Assembly: GCF_019218745.1 (NCBI RefSeq)
Contig: NZ_JAHUXA010000003.1
Coordinates: forward strand, 62,001 to 126,000
From: Enterobacter sp. ENT03
GTDB taxonomy: Bacteria; Pseudomonadota; Gammaproteobacteria; Enterobacterales; Enterobacteriaceae
Direction of reading: 5' to 3'
Length of the DNA: 64,000 bases
Shown here: positions 10,364 to 21,477 of the stretch, piece after piece
How the letters are laid out: every line of letters begins with the position of its first letter
Position numbering within the stretch: the first letter of the stretch is position 1
The notes under the pieces: model-generated
The model's input: only the letters and a program-made list of their open reading frames with translations
What the model was told of the DNA's origin: nothing
The model's database searches: none
Program-made: the position numbers and the translations under genes

Positions 10364-12735
10364 TCGCAATGATGATGCTGAGCCTCGGCAGTACCGGCAG
10401 CGTGCAGGCCGCCAACGGGGACGACGCATTGCCGCCGCCCCCTGATGCACAGGCGCTGAACGACGAGGCGACGTTTCACCTTGCGCTGGTGGTCAACTAC
10501 CGTGATACGCAGCAGGTGGTGCCGGTGATCCGTCGGCAAAACGCCTTTTTTGTTGACAGCGAAAACCTCCGGCGCGCCGGACTGCCCGCCGACCGTCTGC
10601 CGAAGGGCGAGGTTAACGTCTCGGCGCTGCCGGAGGTGCGTGTCGAGTATGACAGCAGCGGCCAGCGGCTGATGCTGTTTGTGCCCCGCGAATGGGTGGG
10701 GGAAAACAGCACCTCGTTTACCGGCGACAGCGAACGCAGTGAACCGATGTATGGCCGTGGGGCGCTGCTCAACTACGACATCTACACCAGCCAGACGGAG
10801 AACATCGGCAGCCAGATCGCCCTGTGGCATGAGCTGCGTTTTTTTGAGCAAAACGCGGTGCTCAACTCTACCGGCACGCAGCGGCAAAATCTCTCCGGCG
10901 ATGTGCAGCAAAAACAGGGTTATATCCGCTACGACACCACCTTAACCCTGACCAACGAAGACGACGCCACCGTGTGGGATCTGGGGGATGTGATTTCCGA
11001 TTCCCTGAGCTGGAGCAACAGCGTGCGGCTTGGCGGCATTCGTTACGGACGGGATTTCACGGTGCGTCCCGACCTGGTCACCTGGCCGCTGCCGCAGTTT
11101 TCCGGCGAGGCGGCGGTGCCGACCTCCGTCGATGTGTTTATCAACGGCTATCGCGCCGGGAACACCCGCTTACAGCCGGGGCCATTTACGCTGACCAATC
11201 TGCCCTATATCAACGGCGCAGGGGATGCGGTGCTGGTGACCACCGATGCGCTGGGCCGTCAGGTGAGCACCACGCTGCCGTTTTATGTCGCCAGCGAGGT
11301 GCTGAAAAGTGGTCTCAGCGACGGCGCGATCAGCATCGGCAGCCTGCGGCGTAACTACGGCATCGACAATTTTGATTACGGCCCGGCCGCCGGTAGCGGC
11401 ACGCTGCGCTACGGCCTGACCGATTATCTGACGCTGGAAGGCCACGGCGAAGCCGCGCAGGAGCTGGCGCTCGGCGGCGCGGGAGCGGTCGTTAAACTCG
11501 GCCAGTTCGGGGTGGTGAATTCGGCATGGACGCAAAGCCGGATGCGCGATAACAGCGGTAGCCAGTTCAACTGGGGCTACCAGTACAGCACCAGCCGCTT
11601 CAGTATCACCACCCAACACAGTCGCCGTGAGCGCGGCTTCGGCAACCTCGCGCTCTACGATCAGACGGCGCTCTACCAGTACGATGATGATAACCGCCGC
11701 CAGCCCGTCGCCACGCTGAGTCGCAATACCGAACAGTATTCGCTGACCTTCAATATGGGCGATTTCGGCAACGTCGGCGCGGCGTGGATCGGTGTCCGCA
11801 GCTTCGACAACGATAAAACCGAACTGTTAAACCTCTCCTGGAGCCGCAACCTGTGGGGCAGCAGCAGTATTAACCTTGCGGCCAGTCGCGACAATCAGCA
11901 AGGCGACTGGACCTTTGGCATGTCGCTGCAAATCCCGCTCGGCGAACGCGACAGTGCGGCCATCAGCGTCGAAAAACGGCCTTATTCTGGCAATACGCAG
12001 CGGGTGAACTACAACCACGCGATGCCAACCGACGGCGGCTTTAGCTGGAACATGGCCTATGCCCGTCAGTCCCAGGCCGACAGCTATCAACAGGCCACCC
12101 TCGGCTGGCGCAACAACCATGTGGAGTTGCAGGGCGGTGGCTACGGTGAAACCGATATGTTTACCTGGTGGGGGGAAGCCATGGGCTCGCTGGTGCTGAT
12201 GGATAACCAGGTGTTCACCGCCAACAAAATCAACGATGCCTTTGTGGTGATCAGTACTGGCGGCAATCCGGCCGTCCCGGTCAACTATGAAAACCAGCCG
12301 GTGGGCACCACCGACGAAAACGGCTATCTGCTGATCAGCGGCGTGTCGGCGTACTACCCGGCGAGTTACAGCATTAACACGCTTAACTTACCGGCGGATA
12401 CGCGCCTGAAAGAGACTGAACGGCGTATCTCCCTGCGGCGGCAGAGCGGTTATCTGGTGGAGTTTCCGATGGTGCAGGAGCGGGTGGCGAGCGTGATCCT
12501 GCATGATGAAAACGGCGAGGCGCTGCCGCTGGCAAGTCAGGTGTGGCGTGACGGCAAACCGACAGCCATCGTTGGCTATGACGGCATCGCCTGGCTGGAA
12601 AACCTCGACAGCGTAAATCCGCTGCGGGTGACGACCCCGGACAACAAAACCTGTTACACGACCCTGCAGGTGGGCGCGAATCCCGGTCATAAACTGCAAA
12701 CTTTTGGTCCTCTTACCTGTCAGGAGAGACGCTGA
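10339..12735 (+). CDS. Outer-membrane usher (CsuD/FimD type)
   Basis: A 798-residue usher that exports and assembles the pilus across the outer membrane. The signal peptide covers about residues 1-25. After it come the N-terminal chaperone-binding domain, a 24-strand barrel with the plug (VDVFINGYRAGNTRLQPGPFTLTNLPYI is the conserved usher signature region, here named by its flanks) and C-terminal beta domains. The single Cys pair near the end (NKTCYT...LTCQE) is usual for ushers. It overlaps the chaperone gene by 25 bases and touches the tip gene by one. Confidence 0.92.
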   Translation: MAVSPRALIAMMMLSLGSTGSVQAANGDDALPPPPDAQALNDEATFHLALVVNYRDTQQVVPVIRRQNAFFVDSENLRRAGLPADRLPKGEVNVSALPEVRVEYDSSGQRLMLFVPREWVGENSTSFTGDSERSEPMYGRGALLNYDIYTSQTENIGSQIALWHELRFFEQNAVLNSTGTQRQNLSGDVQQKQGYIRYDTTLTLTNEDDATVWDLGDVISDSLSWSNSVRLGGIRYGRDFTVRPDLVTWPLPQFSGEAAVPTSVDVFINGYRAGNTRLQPGPFTLTNLPYINGAGDAVLVTTDALGRQVSTTLPFYVASEVLKSGLSDGAISIGSLRRNYGIDNFDYGPAAGSGTLRYGLTDYLTLEGHGEAAQELALGGAGAVVKLGQFGVVNSAWTQSRMRDNSGSQFNWGYQYSTSRFSITTQHSRRERGFGNLALYDQTALYQYDDDNRRQPVATLSRNTEQYSLTFNMGDFGNVGAAWIGVRSFDNDKTELLNLSWSRNLWGSSSINLAASRDNQQGDWTFGMSLQIPLGERDSAAISVEKRPYSGNTQRVNYNHAMPTDGGFSWNMAYARQSQADSYQQATLGWRNNHVELQGGGYGETDMFTWWGEAMGSLVLMDNQVFTANKINDAFVVISTGGNPAVPVNYENQPVGTTDENGYLLISGVSAYYPASYSINTLNLPADTRLKETERRISLRRQSGYLVEFPMVQERVASVILHDENGEALPLASQVWRDGKPTAIVGYDGIAWLENLDSVNPLRVTTPDNKTCYTTLQVGANPGHKLQTFGPLTCQERR

Positions 12736-13703
12736 TGCTGCGCGCCGGTCTGTTACTGATCTTATTTATGGCCTTAAGCCCGCAGGCGCTGGCAGCCTGT
12801 ACCGCCAGTACGGTGGCGGCGTCGTTTGGTCCGGTCACCTCGTTTGCGCTGAACACTACCGCGCAGACCACCACCGGGCAATTGATCGTGCAGTGTGACC
12901 GCGTGCTGGGGCTGCTGACGAATGACACCATCACCGTGAGCATGACCAGCGCCTCGTCGTCTGCCAGCAACCGCGCGGCGATGAAACGCACCGATAATCT
13001 GACGGTCACGGATCTCATCCCCATCAGCGTGTGCGGGCAATCCGGCTGTAACAACAACAGCGAAGTGACGATTAACGCCACGCCTTATACCTGGAACGCC
13101 TCGGCGCTGCTGGGGTTACTTGGCTCACAGCGTTATACGCTGCCGATCTTTTTGCGCACCGTCGCCGGGCAAAATGTCTCTGCGGGACCGTATCAGGTGA
13201 CCCTTAATCTGACCGTCAATTACAACGTCTGTGCGCTGGGGGCGCTCGGCCTGTGCGGCACACCGCAAAGCGGCACGGTGAATACCACGTTGCAGGTTAA
13301 CGGCACCATCACCAATGACTGCTCAACCATCACCGCCCCGGCGGTCAATTTCGGCAGTTCACCGCTGGTGCAGAACTTCCCGACCATCTCACAGGCGGTG
13401 ACCATGACCTGCACCAAAGGCAGCAATTACACCGTCGGGCTGAGCAACGGGCTGTACCCGAACGGCGCGGTACGCAACATGGCGAGCGGCAATAACCGCC
13501 TGAGCTATGAGATCTACAAAGGCAACACCACTAACCGCTGGGGCAGCACCGGCAGCGAGCGCTGGGACAGCGGCTTGTCATCGCAGCTCAGCGGTGATGG
13601 CCTGACCCGCACCTTTAATTACACCGCCAAAGTGCTCACTACGCAGGCCACGCCGCCTGGCGGGACCTATGAAGACACGGTGATTGTGGATGTCGCCTTT
13701 TAG
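12735..13703 (+). CDS. Two-domain spore-coat-U tip adhesin (CsuE type)
   Basis: A 322-residue secreted protein with two SCPU domains, the architecture of the Csu tip adhesin CsuE. The signal peptide ends ALAACTAS. Domain 1 runs to about residue 170 and has its own Cys pair. Domain 2 starts at NGTITNDCSTITAPAVNFG and ends with the donor strand GTYEDTVIVDVAF. The ATG overlaps the usher stop by one base. By analogy it sits at the pilus tip and binds hydrophobic surfaces; that role is inferred. Confidence 0.87.
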   Translation: MLRAGLLLILFMALSPQALAACTASTVAASFGPVTSFALNTTAQTTTGQLIVQCDRVLGLLTNDTITVSMTSASSSASNRAAMKRTDNLTVTDLIPISVCGQSGCNNNSEVTINATPYTWNASALLGLLGSQRYTLPIFLRTVAGQNVSAGPYQVTLNLTVNYNVCALGALGLCGTPQSGTVNTTLQVNGTITNDCSTITAPAVNFGSSPLVQNFPTISQAVTMTCTKGSNYTVGLSNGLYPNGAVRNMASGNNRLSYEIYKGNTTNRWGSTGSERWDSGLSSQLSGDGLTRTFNYTAKVLTTQATPPGGTYEDTVIVDVAF

Positions 13704-13734
13704 GACTGCGCTGATTTTTTACTTTTCGCAAATG

Positions 13735-13761
13735 TAAAGTTCCCTTAAGTCGTGCCGATAA
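13735..13761 (+). promoter_or_regulatory. Sigma-28 (FliA) promoter for tar-tap-cheRBYZ
   Basis: TAAAGTTC-N11-GCCGATAA differs from the FliA consensus at one position, with exact spacing. It ends 34 bases before tar and 32 bases after the pilus operon stop, so the chemotaxis operon has its own class 3 promoter despite the intervening pilus genes. Confidence 0.93.
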
Positions 13762-13795
13762 CACCGTTAATAAGTCATCAATAAGGTGTTGTTGC

Positions 13796-15457
13796 ATGTT
13801 GAATCGTATCCGTGTTGTCACCATGCTGATGATGGTGCTGGTGGTCTTCGCACTTCTGCAGCTGGTTTCCGGTGGTCTGCTGTTTTCTTCCCTGAAAGAA
13901 AACCAACAGAGTTTTGCTGTTTCTAACGATCTCCGCTCGCAGCAAGCCGAGCTGACCAGCACCTGGGAGCTGATGCTGCAAACGCGCATCAACTTAAGCC
14001 GCTCGGCGGCGCGCATGATGATGGATGCGAACAATCAACAAAGCAGCGCCAAAACGGATCTGCTGAAAAACGCCCATGCCTCGCTGGCTGAGGCGGCAAA
14101 ACATTACGAGGCTTACCAGGCACTCCCGGCCCAGGCCTCAATGGTGCAGGCCGCACAGACGCTGGATGAAAAATACCGCGCGTATTCAACGGCCCTCGCT
14201 GAGCTGATCCAGTTCCTGGAAACCGGCAACATGGATGCCTATTTCGCCCAGCCGACGCAAGGTATGCAGAACGGCATGAGCGATGCCATGAAACAGTACG
14301 CCACCCTGAGCGCGTCGCTGTATCAGGACGCCTTCACGCAAAGCGTCAGTGATTACCGCTTTGCCAAATGGCAAATGGCAACCCTCGCGGTGGCGTTAGT
14401 GCTGGTGCTGATGGTGGTGTGGTTCGGCATCCGTAAAATCCTGCTCGATCCGCTTAACCGCGTGATCCGCCATATCCGCGAGATCGCCCAGGGCGATCTG
14501 ACGCAAACGCTGGCCATTGAAGGTCACAACGAAATGACCGATCTGGCGGACAGCGTGAACCACATGCAGCAGTCGTTGAGCGATACCGTGACCCGCGTGC
14601 GTCAGGGATCGGACGCCATTTACAGCGGCACCAGCGAAATCGCCCTCGGCAACCAGGATCTCTCTTCGCGTACCGAACAGCAGGCCTCTGCGCTGGAGGA
14701 AACCGCTGCCAGCATGGAGCAGTTGACCTCCACCGTGAAGCAGAACGCTGACAACGCCCGCCAGGCCTCACAGCTGGCGCAAAGCGCCTCCGACATCGCT
14801 GAACGCGGCGGCAACGTGGTGAACAGCGTGGTGAAAACCATGTCGGACATCGCCGGCAGCTCGAAGAAAATTGCTGACATTACCAGTGTGATCGACGGCA
14901 TCGCTTTCCAGACCAATATCCTCGCGCTCAACGCCGCGGTGGAAGCGGCCCGCGCCGGAGAGCAGGGACGCGGCTTTGCCGTGGTGGCCGGGGAAGTGCG
15001 TAACCTCGCCAGCCGCAGCGCCCAGGCGGCAAAAGAGATCAAAGCACTGATTGAAGACTCCGTCTCGCGTGTTGATACCGGCTCTGAGCTGGTGGAGAGC
15101 GCCGGGGAAACCATGAACGATATTGTCAACGCGGTTACCCGCGTCACTGACATCATGGGTGAAATTGCTTCCGCGTCGGATGAACAGAGCCGCGGGATCG
15201 ATCAGGTTGCGCTGGCGATTTCCGAGATGGATCGCGTCACGCAGCAGAATGCGTCGCTGGTACAAGAGTCTGCGGCTGCTGCCGCGGCATTAGAAGAACA
15301 AGCCAGCCGACTGAATATGGCCGTATCCGCTTTCCGTCTTGCCACTGTACCCGGCATACCGGCAAAGCCTGGCGTCACGCCATCGTCTGTGATCCCACAG
15401 GCGGTGGCCGCCCGTCAGACCCGCACCGGACAAGATGCTAACTGGGAAACTTTTTAA
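13796..15457 (+). CDS. tar: Methyl-accepting chemotaxis protein Tar (aspartate receptor)
   Basis: A 553-residue receptor, the same length as E. coli Tar. It has TM1 at about 7-30, a periplasmic four-helix domain, TM2 at about 190-212, HAMP, methylation helices and the signalling tip ([33 protein letters not shown]). The aspartate-binding arginines lie in [13 protein letters not shown] (E. coli R64, R69, R73) and the matching threonine in YFAQPTQG (T154). The C-terminus ends in the NWETF pentapeptide that tethers CheR and CheB, marking it as a high-abundance receptor. Confidence 0.96.
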   Translation: MLNRIRVVTMLMMVLVVFALLQLVSGGLLFSSLKENQQSFAVSNDLRSQQAELTSTWELMLQTRINLSRSAARMMMDANNQQSSAKTDLLKNAHASLAEAAKHYEAYQALPAQASMVQAAQTLDEKYRAYSTALAELIQFLETGNMDAYFAQPTQGMQNGMSDAMKQYATLSASLYQDAFTQSVSDYRFAKWQMATLAVALVLVLMVVWFGIRKILLDPLNRVIRHIREIAQGDLTQTLAIEGHNEMTDLADSVNHMQQSLSDTVTRVRQGSDAIYSGTSEIALGNQDLSSRTEQQASALEETAASMEQLTSTVKQNADNARQASQLAQSASDIAERGGNVVNSVVKTMSDIAGSSKKIADITSVIDGIAFQTNILALNAAVEAARAGEQGRGFAVVAGEVRNLASRSAQAAKEIKALIEDSVSRVDTGSELVESAGETMNDIVNAVTRVTDIMGEIASASDEQSRGIDQVALAISEMDRVTQQNASLVQESAAAAAALEEQASRLNMAVSAFRLATVPGIPAKPGVTPSSVIPQAVAARQTRTGQDANWETF

Positions 15458-15496
15458 GTGACAGCAACGTGGCAATGCCACCTGATGGGAGCGTGA

Positions 15497-17095
15497 ATGT
15501 TTAATCGTATTCGTATCTCGACCACACTTTTTCTGATTTTGATTGTTTGCGGCATTTTGCAGGTAGGCAGTAACGGGTTGTCGTTCTGGGCGTTTCGCGA
15601 TGGCTATCAGCATCTCGAACAGATCGAGAAGAGCAATCTGCAACGTAACACGCTGGCGCAAATACGCACCACCCTGTTACAGGCCGGGATCGCGCTGAAC
15701 AAGGCGGGCACGCTGACCGCGCTGGCATACCCGCCGGAAGATATTAAAGGACTGATGGTGACGGCGAAGGAGAGTTTGCAGCAGGCGCAAAACCAGCTGA
15801 AAACCTTTCTCGCCATTGAAGCGACGTCTGCCGAGGGCAACGCGCTGAAAGAGAAAACGAAAACGGCGTTTACCGCCTGGCATGACGATTTAAGCCATCA
15901 GGCCACCTGGCTTGAGAACAACCAGCTGTCGGATTTTATGACCGCACCGGTTGAAACCTCCCAGGCGGCGTTTGATAACAACTTTATGGCCTGGCAGAAG
16001 CATATTGACGCATTTGTGGAAACCGCCAGCGTCAACGGGCAGAAAAATTACCATATGTCGGCGGTGATCTTCTTCACCGTGGTGGTCCTTGCGGCGCTGC
16101 TGACCACCAGCGCGCTGTACTGGTCACGCAAAATGATTGTGCAGCCGCTGGCGATCATCAGCAGCCACTTTGACAGCATCGCCGCCGGCGATCTGGCGCG
16201 ACCGGTGCTGGTGTACGGACGTAACGAGATCTCGGCGATTTTTGCCAGTCTGAAGACCATGCAGACCGCACTGCGCGGCACCGTGACCGAGGTACGTAAC
16301 GGCAGTAACGCCATGCACACCGGTATTGCCGAAATTGCCGCCGGTAACAACGATCTCTCGTCGCGCACTGAACAGCAGGCCGCGTCGCTGGCCCAAACCG
16401 CCGCCAGTATGGAGCAGTTGACCGCCACCGTCGGGCAGAACGCCGACAACGCCCGTCAGGCGTCGGGGCTGGCGTCCAGCGCGGCAGAAACCGCGCGTAA
16501 AGGCGGCGAGCAAACCACCCGCGTGGCGCAAACCATGCAGGACATTGCCGCCAGTTCGCAAAAAATCGGCGACATCATCAGCGTGATCGATGGTATTGCC
16601 TTCCAGACCAATATCCTTGCGCTGAACGCCGCCGTCGAAGCGGCGAGGGCAGGGGAACAGGGCCGCGGTTTCGCCGTGGTGGCGGGCGAAGTGCGTAACC
16701 TCGCGAGTCGCAGTGCGCAGGCGGCAAAAGAGATCAAGGGCCTGATTGAAGAGTCCGTCTCCCGCGTGCAGCAAGGTTCCGGGCTGGTGGGTACCGCCGC
16801 CCAGACCATGACCGACATCGTGCGGTCTGTTACCCAGGTCAACGACATCATGGGCGAAATCGCCTCGGCGTCGGATGAACAACGCCGCGGTATCGAACAG
16901 GTCGCCCTTGCGGTCAGCCAGATGGATCAGGTGACGCAGCAGAACGCCGCGTTGGTAGAAGAAGGGGCGTCGGCCACCGAACAACTGGCCAATCAGGCAG
17001 ACCATCTGACATCACTGGTCGCCGTATTTAAGCTCGATGAACACCATTCAACACCTGCCGGGACACTGCCTGAAGCCGTGCCCGTTGTAACCTGA
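15497..17095 (+). CDS. tap: Methyl-accepting chemotaxis protein Tap (dipeptide/pyrimidine receptor)
   Basis: A 532-residue receptor. The N-terminus MFNRIRISTTLFLILIVCGILQ and the segment NLARP/DLARP after HAMP match E. coli Tap. Two membrane segments flank a periplasmic ligand domain that diverges more than the cytoplasmic half. The signalling tip is essentially identical to that of Tar. It ends PVVT and lacks NWETF, as expected for a low-abundance receptor that relies on CheR tethered to others. It follows tar by 39 bases. Confidence 0.95.
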   Translation: MFNRIRISTTLFLILIVCGILQVGSNGLSFWAFRDGYQHLEQIEKSNLQRNTLAQIRTTLLQAGIALNKAGTLTALAYPPEDIKGLMVTAKESLQQAQNQLKTFLAIEATSAEGNALKEKTKTAFTAWHDDLSHQATWLENNQLSDFMTAPVETSQAAFDNNFMAWQKHIDAFVETASVNGQKNYHMSAVIFFTVVVLAALLTTSALYWSRKMIVQPLAIISSHFDSIAAGDLARPVLVYGRNEISAIFASLKTMQTALRGTVTEVRNGSNAMHTGIAEIAAGNNDLSSRTEQQAASLAQTAASMEQLTATVGQNADNARQASGLASSAAETARKGGEQTTRVAQTMQDIAASSQKIGDIISVIDGIAFQTNILALNAAVEAARAGEQGRGFAVVAGEVRNLASRSAQAAKEIKGLIEESVSRVQQGSGLVGTAAQTMTDIVRSVTQVNDIMGEIASASDEQRRGIEQVALAVSQMDQVTQQNAALVEEGASATEQLANQADHLTSLVAVFKLDEHHSTPAGTLPEAVPVVT

Positions 17096-17114
17096 AAGTA
17101 ATTAAGAAGGCGCT

Positions 17115-17977
17115 ATGACCTCATCCATGCCCAACGGGCAAACATCGCTGCTGTTACAGATGACACAACGTCTGGCGTTGTCCGACACGCAATTTCGTCG
17201 GATATGTGAACTGATTTACCAGCGTGCAGGGATTGTACTGGCTGACCATAAGCGTGACATGGTTTACAACCGCCTTGTTCGCCGCTTACGCGCGCTGGGC
17301 CTGGATGATTTTGGTCGCTACCTGAGCATGCTGGAAGCGAACCAGAGTAATGCCGAGTGGCAGGCGTTTATTAACTCCCTGACCACTAACCTGACGGCGT
17401 TTTTCCGTGAAGCACACCACTTCCCGGTGCTGGCTGACCACGCCCGCAAACGCAGCGGAGAATACCGCGTGTGGTGCGCGGCGGCCTCCACCGGCGAAGA
17501 GCCGTATTCGATTGCTATCACGCTTGCCGATGCGCTGGGGATGGCACCGGGTCGCTTTAAGGTGATCGCCAGCGACATCGATACTGAAGTGCTACAGAAA
17601 GCCAAAAGCGGGATCTACCGCGTGGACGAGCTGAAAACGCTCTCTCCGCAGCAGTTACAGCGCTATTTCATGCGCGGTACGGGTCCACACGACGGCCTGG
17701 TGCGCGTACGTCAGGAGCTGGCGAATTACATTGAATTCACCCCCGTTAACCTGCTGGCGAAGCAGTACAACGTACAGGGACCGTTCGACTCGATCTTTTG
17801 TCGTAACGTAATGATTTATTTTGATAAAACGACACAGCAGGACATTTTGCGCCGTTTTGCACCGTTGCTTAAGCCCGACGGATTACTGTTTGCCGGGCAC
17901 TCGGAGAATTTTAGCAACCTCGCGCGTGAGTTTACCCTTCGTGGGCAGACTGTTTATGCGCTGAGTAAGGAAAAAGC

Positions 17978-17981
<4 letters not shown>
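17115..17981 (+). CDS. cheR: Chemotaxis protein methyltransferase CheR
   Basis: S-adenosylmethionine-dependent methyltransferase of 288 residues that methylates receptor glutamates during adaptation. The N-terminal helical domain contains [19 protein letters not shown]. The SAM fold contains [17 protein letters not shown] and [17 protein letters not shown] precedes the ATG. The stop overlaps the cheB start (ATGA). Confidence 0.96.
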
Positions 17982-19433
<1,452 letters not shown>

Positions 19434-19443
19434 GGGCAGGATA

Positions 19444-20091
19444 ATGATGCATCAACCGCAGATTAAACCGTCAGACGAAAACGCTGCCGGAGACATTATC
19501 GCCCGTATCGGTAGCCTGACACGTATGCTGCGCGACAGCCTGCGTGAGCTGGGGCTGGATCAGGCGATTGCCGAAGCGGCAGAAGCCATTCCGGACGCGC
19601 GCGACCGTCTTGACTATGTTGTGCAGATGACGGCGCAGGCCGCTGAACGTGCGCTTAACAGCGTCGAAGCCTCGCAGCCGCATCAGGATGCCATGGAGTC
19701 CGGCGCGAAAGCGCTGACCAAACGCTGGGATGAGTGGTTTGAAAATCCTATCGAGCTGACGGATGCCAAAGCGCTGGTGACCGATACGCGTCAGTATCTT
19801 GGCGACGTGCCGGGTCATACCAGCTTCACTAACGCCCAGCTGCTCGACATCATGATGGCGCAGGATTTCCAGGATCTGACCGGTCAGGTGATCAAGCGCA
19901 TGATGGACGTGATCCAGGAAATCGAGCGTCAGCTGCTGATGGTGCTGCTCGACAACATGCCGGAACCGGCTGCGCGCGCGAAACGTGAAAACGAGAGCCT
20001 GCTGAACGGACCGCAACTGGACACCACCAAAGCAGGCGTTGTTGCCAGCCAGGACCAGGTCGACGACCTGCTGGACAGCCTCGGCTTCTGA
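19444..20091 (+). CDS. cheZ: CheY-phosphate phosphatase CheZ
   Basis: A 215-residue helical protein that accelerates CheY-P dephosphorylation. The catalytic glutamine lies in [21 protein letters not shown] (E. coli Q147), and the C-terminal CheY-binding helix is [13 protein letters not shown]. The start is ATG at 19444 (an adjacent ATG is at 19447), ten bases after the cheY stop, with GGCAGGA upstream. Last gene of the operon; a long hairpin follows. Confidence 0.96.
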   Translation: MMHQPQIKPSDENAAGDIIARIGSLTRMLRDSLRELGLDQAIAEAAEAIPDARDRLDYVVQMTAQAAERALNSVEASQPHQDAMESGAKALTKRWDEWFENPIELTDAKALVTDTRQYLGDVPGHTSFTNAQLLDIMMAQDFQDLTGQVIKRMMDVIQEIERQLLMVLLDNMPEPAARAKRENESLLNGPQLDTTKAGVVASQDQVDDLLDSLGF

Positions 20092-20099
20092 CCGTCAAT

Positions 20100-20139
20100 C
20101 CCGCTTTCCGTCTGCGCAGTCCGGCAGACGGGGAGCGGG
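20100..20139 (+). terminator. Long hairpin after cheZ
   Basis: A 15-bp stem with two G-T pairs (arms starting CCCGCTTTCC and ending GGAGCGGG) and a 10-base loop. No T-run follows, so it may act in RNA stability or factor-assisted termination rather than as a classical intrinsic terminator. Confidence 0.5.
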
Positions 20140-20159
20140 GTTAATGGTTTTGCCTCGAT

Positions 20160-20200
20160 TTTCTGCATTCTTTGCATTCTCTGCCTTCTCTGCCTTCTCC
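20160..20200 (+). repeat. Pyrimidine-rich short repeats upstream of flhB
   Basis: A tract made of near-identical 7-9-base units (TTCTGCA, TTCTTTGCA, TTCTCTGCC, TTCTCTGCC, TTCTCCC) in the 240-base gap between cheZ and flhB. This gap should also hold the FlhDC-dependent class 2 promoter for flhBAE, which I could not place precisely. Confidence 0.5.
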
Positions 20201-20328
20201 CGATGCTGCGTACACGCCGCAGGGTTCCTGTTGCCTGAAAAAACCGCCTTTTAGTCTCGCTTATCTGCCCATTGCTCCGGCTTGTCTCTGGCATCATGCT
20301 ACAAACTTGTATCTCCGGAACTTCGGCT

Positions 20329-21477
20329 GTGTCAGAAGATAGCGACGACAAAACAGAAGCCCCCACACCCCAACGACTAGACAAAGCGCGTGAGGAAGGG
20401 CAGATCCCCCGATCCAAAGAACTGACGTCACTGCTGATTTTAGTGGTGGGCGTAAGCATCGTCTGGATTGGCGGGGAGTCGATCGCCCGACGGCTGGCGG
20501 GGCTACTGTCATCGGGGTTACGGTTTGACCACGGTATTATCAACGACCAGAAGCTGATCCTGGGGCAGATAATTTTGCTGGTGAAAGAGGCGATGTATGC
20601 GCTGCTGCCGCTGATCACCGGCGTGGTGATCATCGCACTGGTTTCACCCATCCTGCTGGGCGGCTTGATTTTCAGCACCAAATCGCTGGCGTTTAAATTT
20701 TCCAAGCTCAATCCCATCACCGGTATCGGACGTCTGTTTTCCGCGCAGGTGGGGGCAGAGCTGCTGAAAGCGGTGCTGAAATCGGTGCTGATGGGCGGCG
20801 TGGCCGGGCTGTATCTGTGGAACAAATGGCCGGAAATTATGCGGCTGATGAGCGAAGCGCCGACCACGGCGATGAACAACGCCCTCGACCTGGTGGGCAT
20901 GTGCGTGCTGCTGGTGGTGCTGAGTATCATCCCGATGGTGGGCTTTGACGTTGGTTTCCAGCTCTATAGCCACTTCAAGAAACTGCGCATGTCCCGTCAG
21001 GATATTCGCGACGAATTCAAACAGACCGAAGGCGACCCGCACGTGAAAGGGCGCATCCGGCAGATGCAGCGCGCGGCGGCGCGTCGTCGCATGATGGCCG
21101 ATGTGCCGACGGCAGATGTGATCGTCACCAACCCGACGCACTACTCCGTGGCGCTGAAGTATGACGAAAACAAAATGAGCGCGCCGAAAGTGATCGCCAA
21201 AGGCGCCGGGCTTGTGGCCCTGCGCATCCGTGAAATTGGCAACGAGAACCGAATTCCTACCCTTGAAGCTCCCCCGCTGGCACGTGCGCTATATCGTCAT
21301 GCGGAAATTGGTCAGCAGATCCCAGGGCAGCTTTACGGCGCCGTGGCAGAAGTGCTGGCCTGGGTATGGCAGCTGAAACGCTGGCGTCTGGCGGGTGGTA
21401 GTGCACCTGTTAAACCTGCAAATCTTCCTGTGCCTGAAGCACTGGATTTTATGAACGAGAAGGACACTGATGAATAA
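20329..21477 (+). CDS. flhB: Flagellar type III export switch protein FlhB
   Basis: Membrane component of the flagellar export gate that switches substrate specificity from rod/hook to filament. With the GTG at 20329 it has 382 residues and begins SEDSDDKTEAPTPQRL, matching E. coli in length and start. Four membrane segments precede the cytoplasmic domain, which contains the autocleavage motif NPTH (TNPTHYSVAL). An upstream in-frame extension to 20272 has no support. The stop region overlaps flhA by eight bases. Confidence 0.95.
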   Translation: MSEDSDDKTEAPTPQRLDKAREEGQIPRSKELTSLLILVVGVSIVWIGGESIARRLAGLLSSGLRFDHGIINDQKLILGQIILLVKEAMYALLPLITGVVIIALVSPILLGGLIFSTKSLAFKFSKLNPITGIGRLFSAQVGAELLKAVLKSVLMGGVAGLYLWNKWPEIMRLMSEAPTTAMNNALDLVGMCVLLVVLSIIPMVGFDVGFQLYSHFKKLRMSRQDIRDEFKQTEGDPHVKGRIRQMQRAAARRRMMADVPTADVIVTNPTHYSVALKYDENKMSAPKVIAKGAGLVALRIREIGNENRIPTLEAPPLARALYRHAEIGQQIPGQLYGAVAEVLAWVWQLKRWRLAGGSAPVKPANLPVPEALDFMNEKDTDE

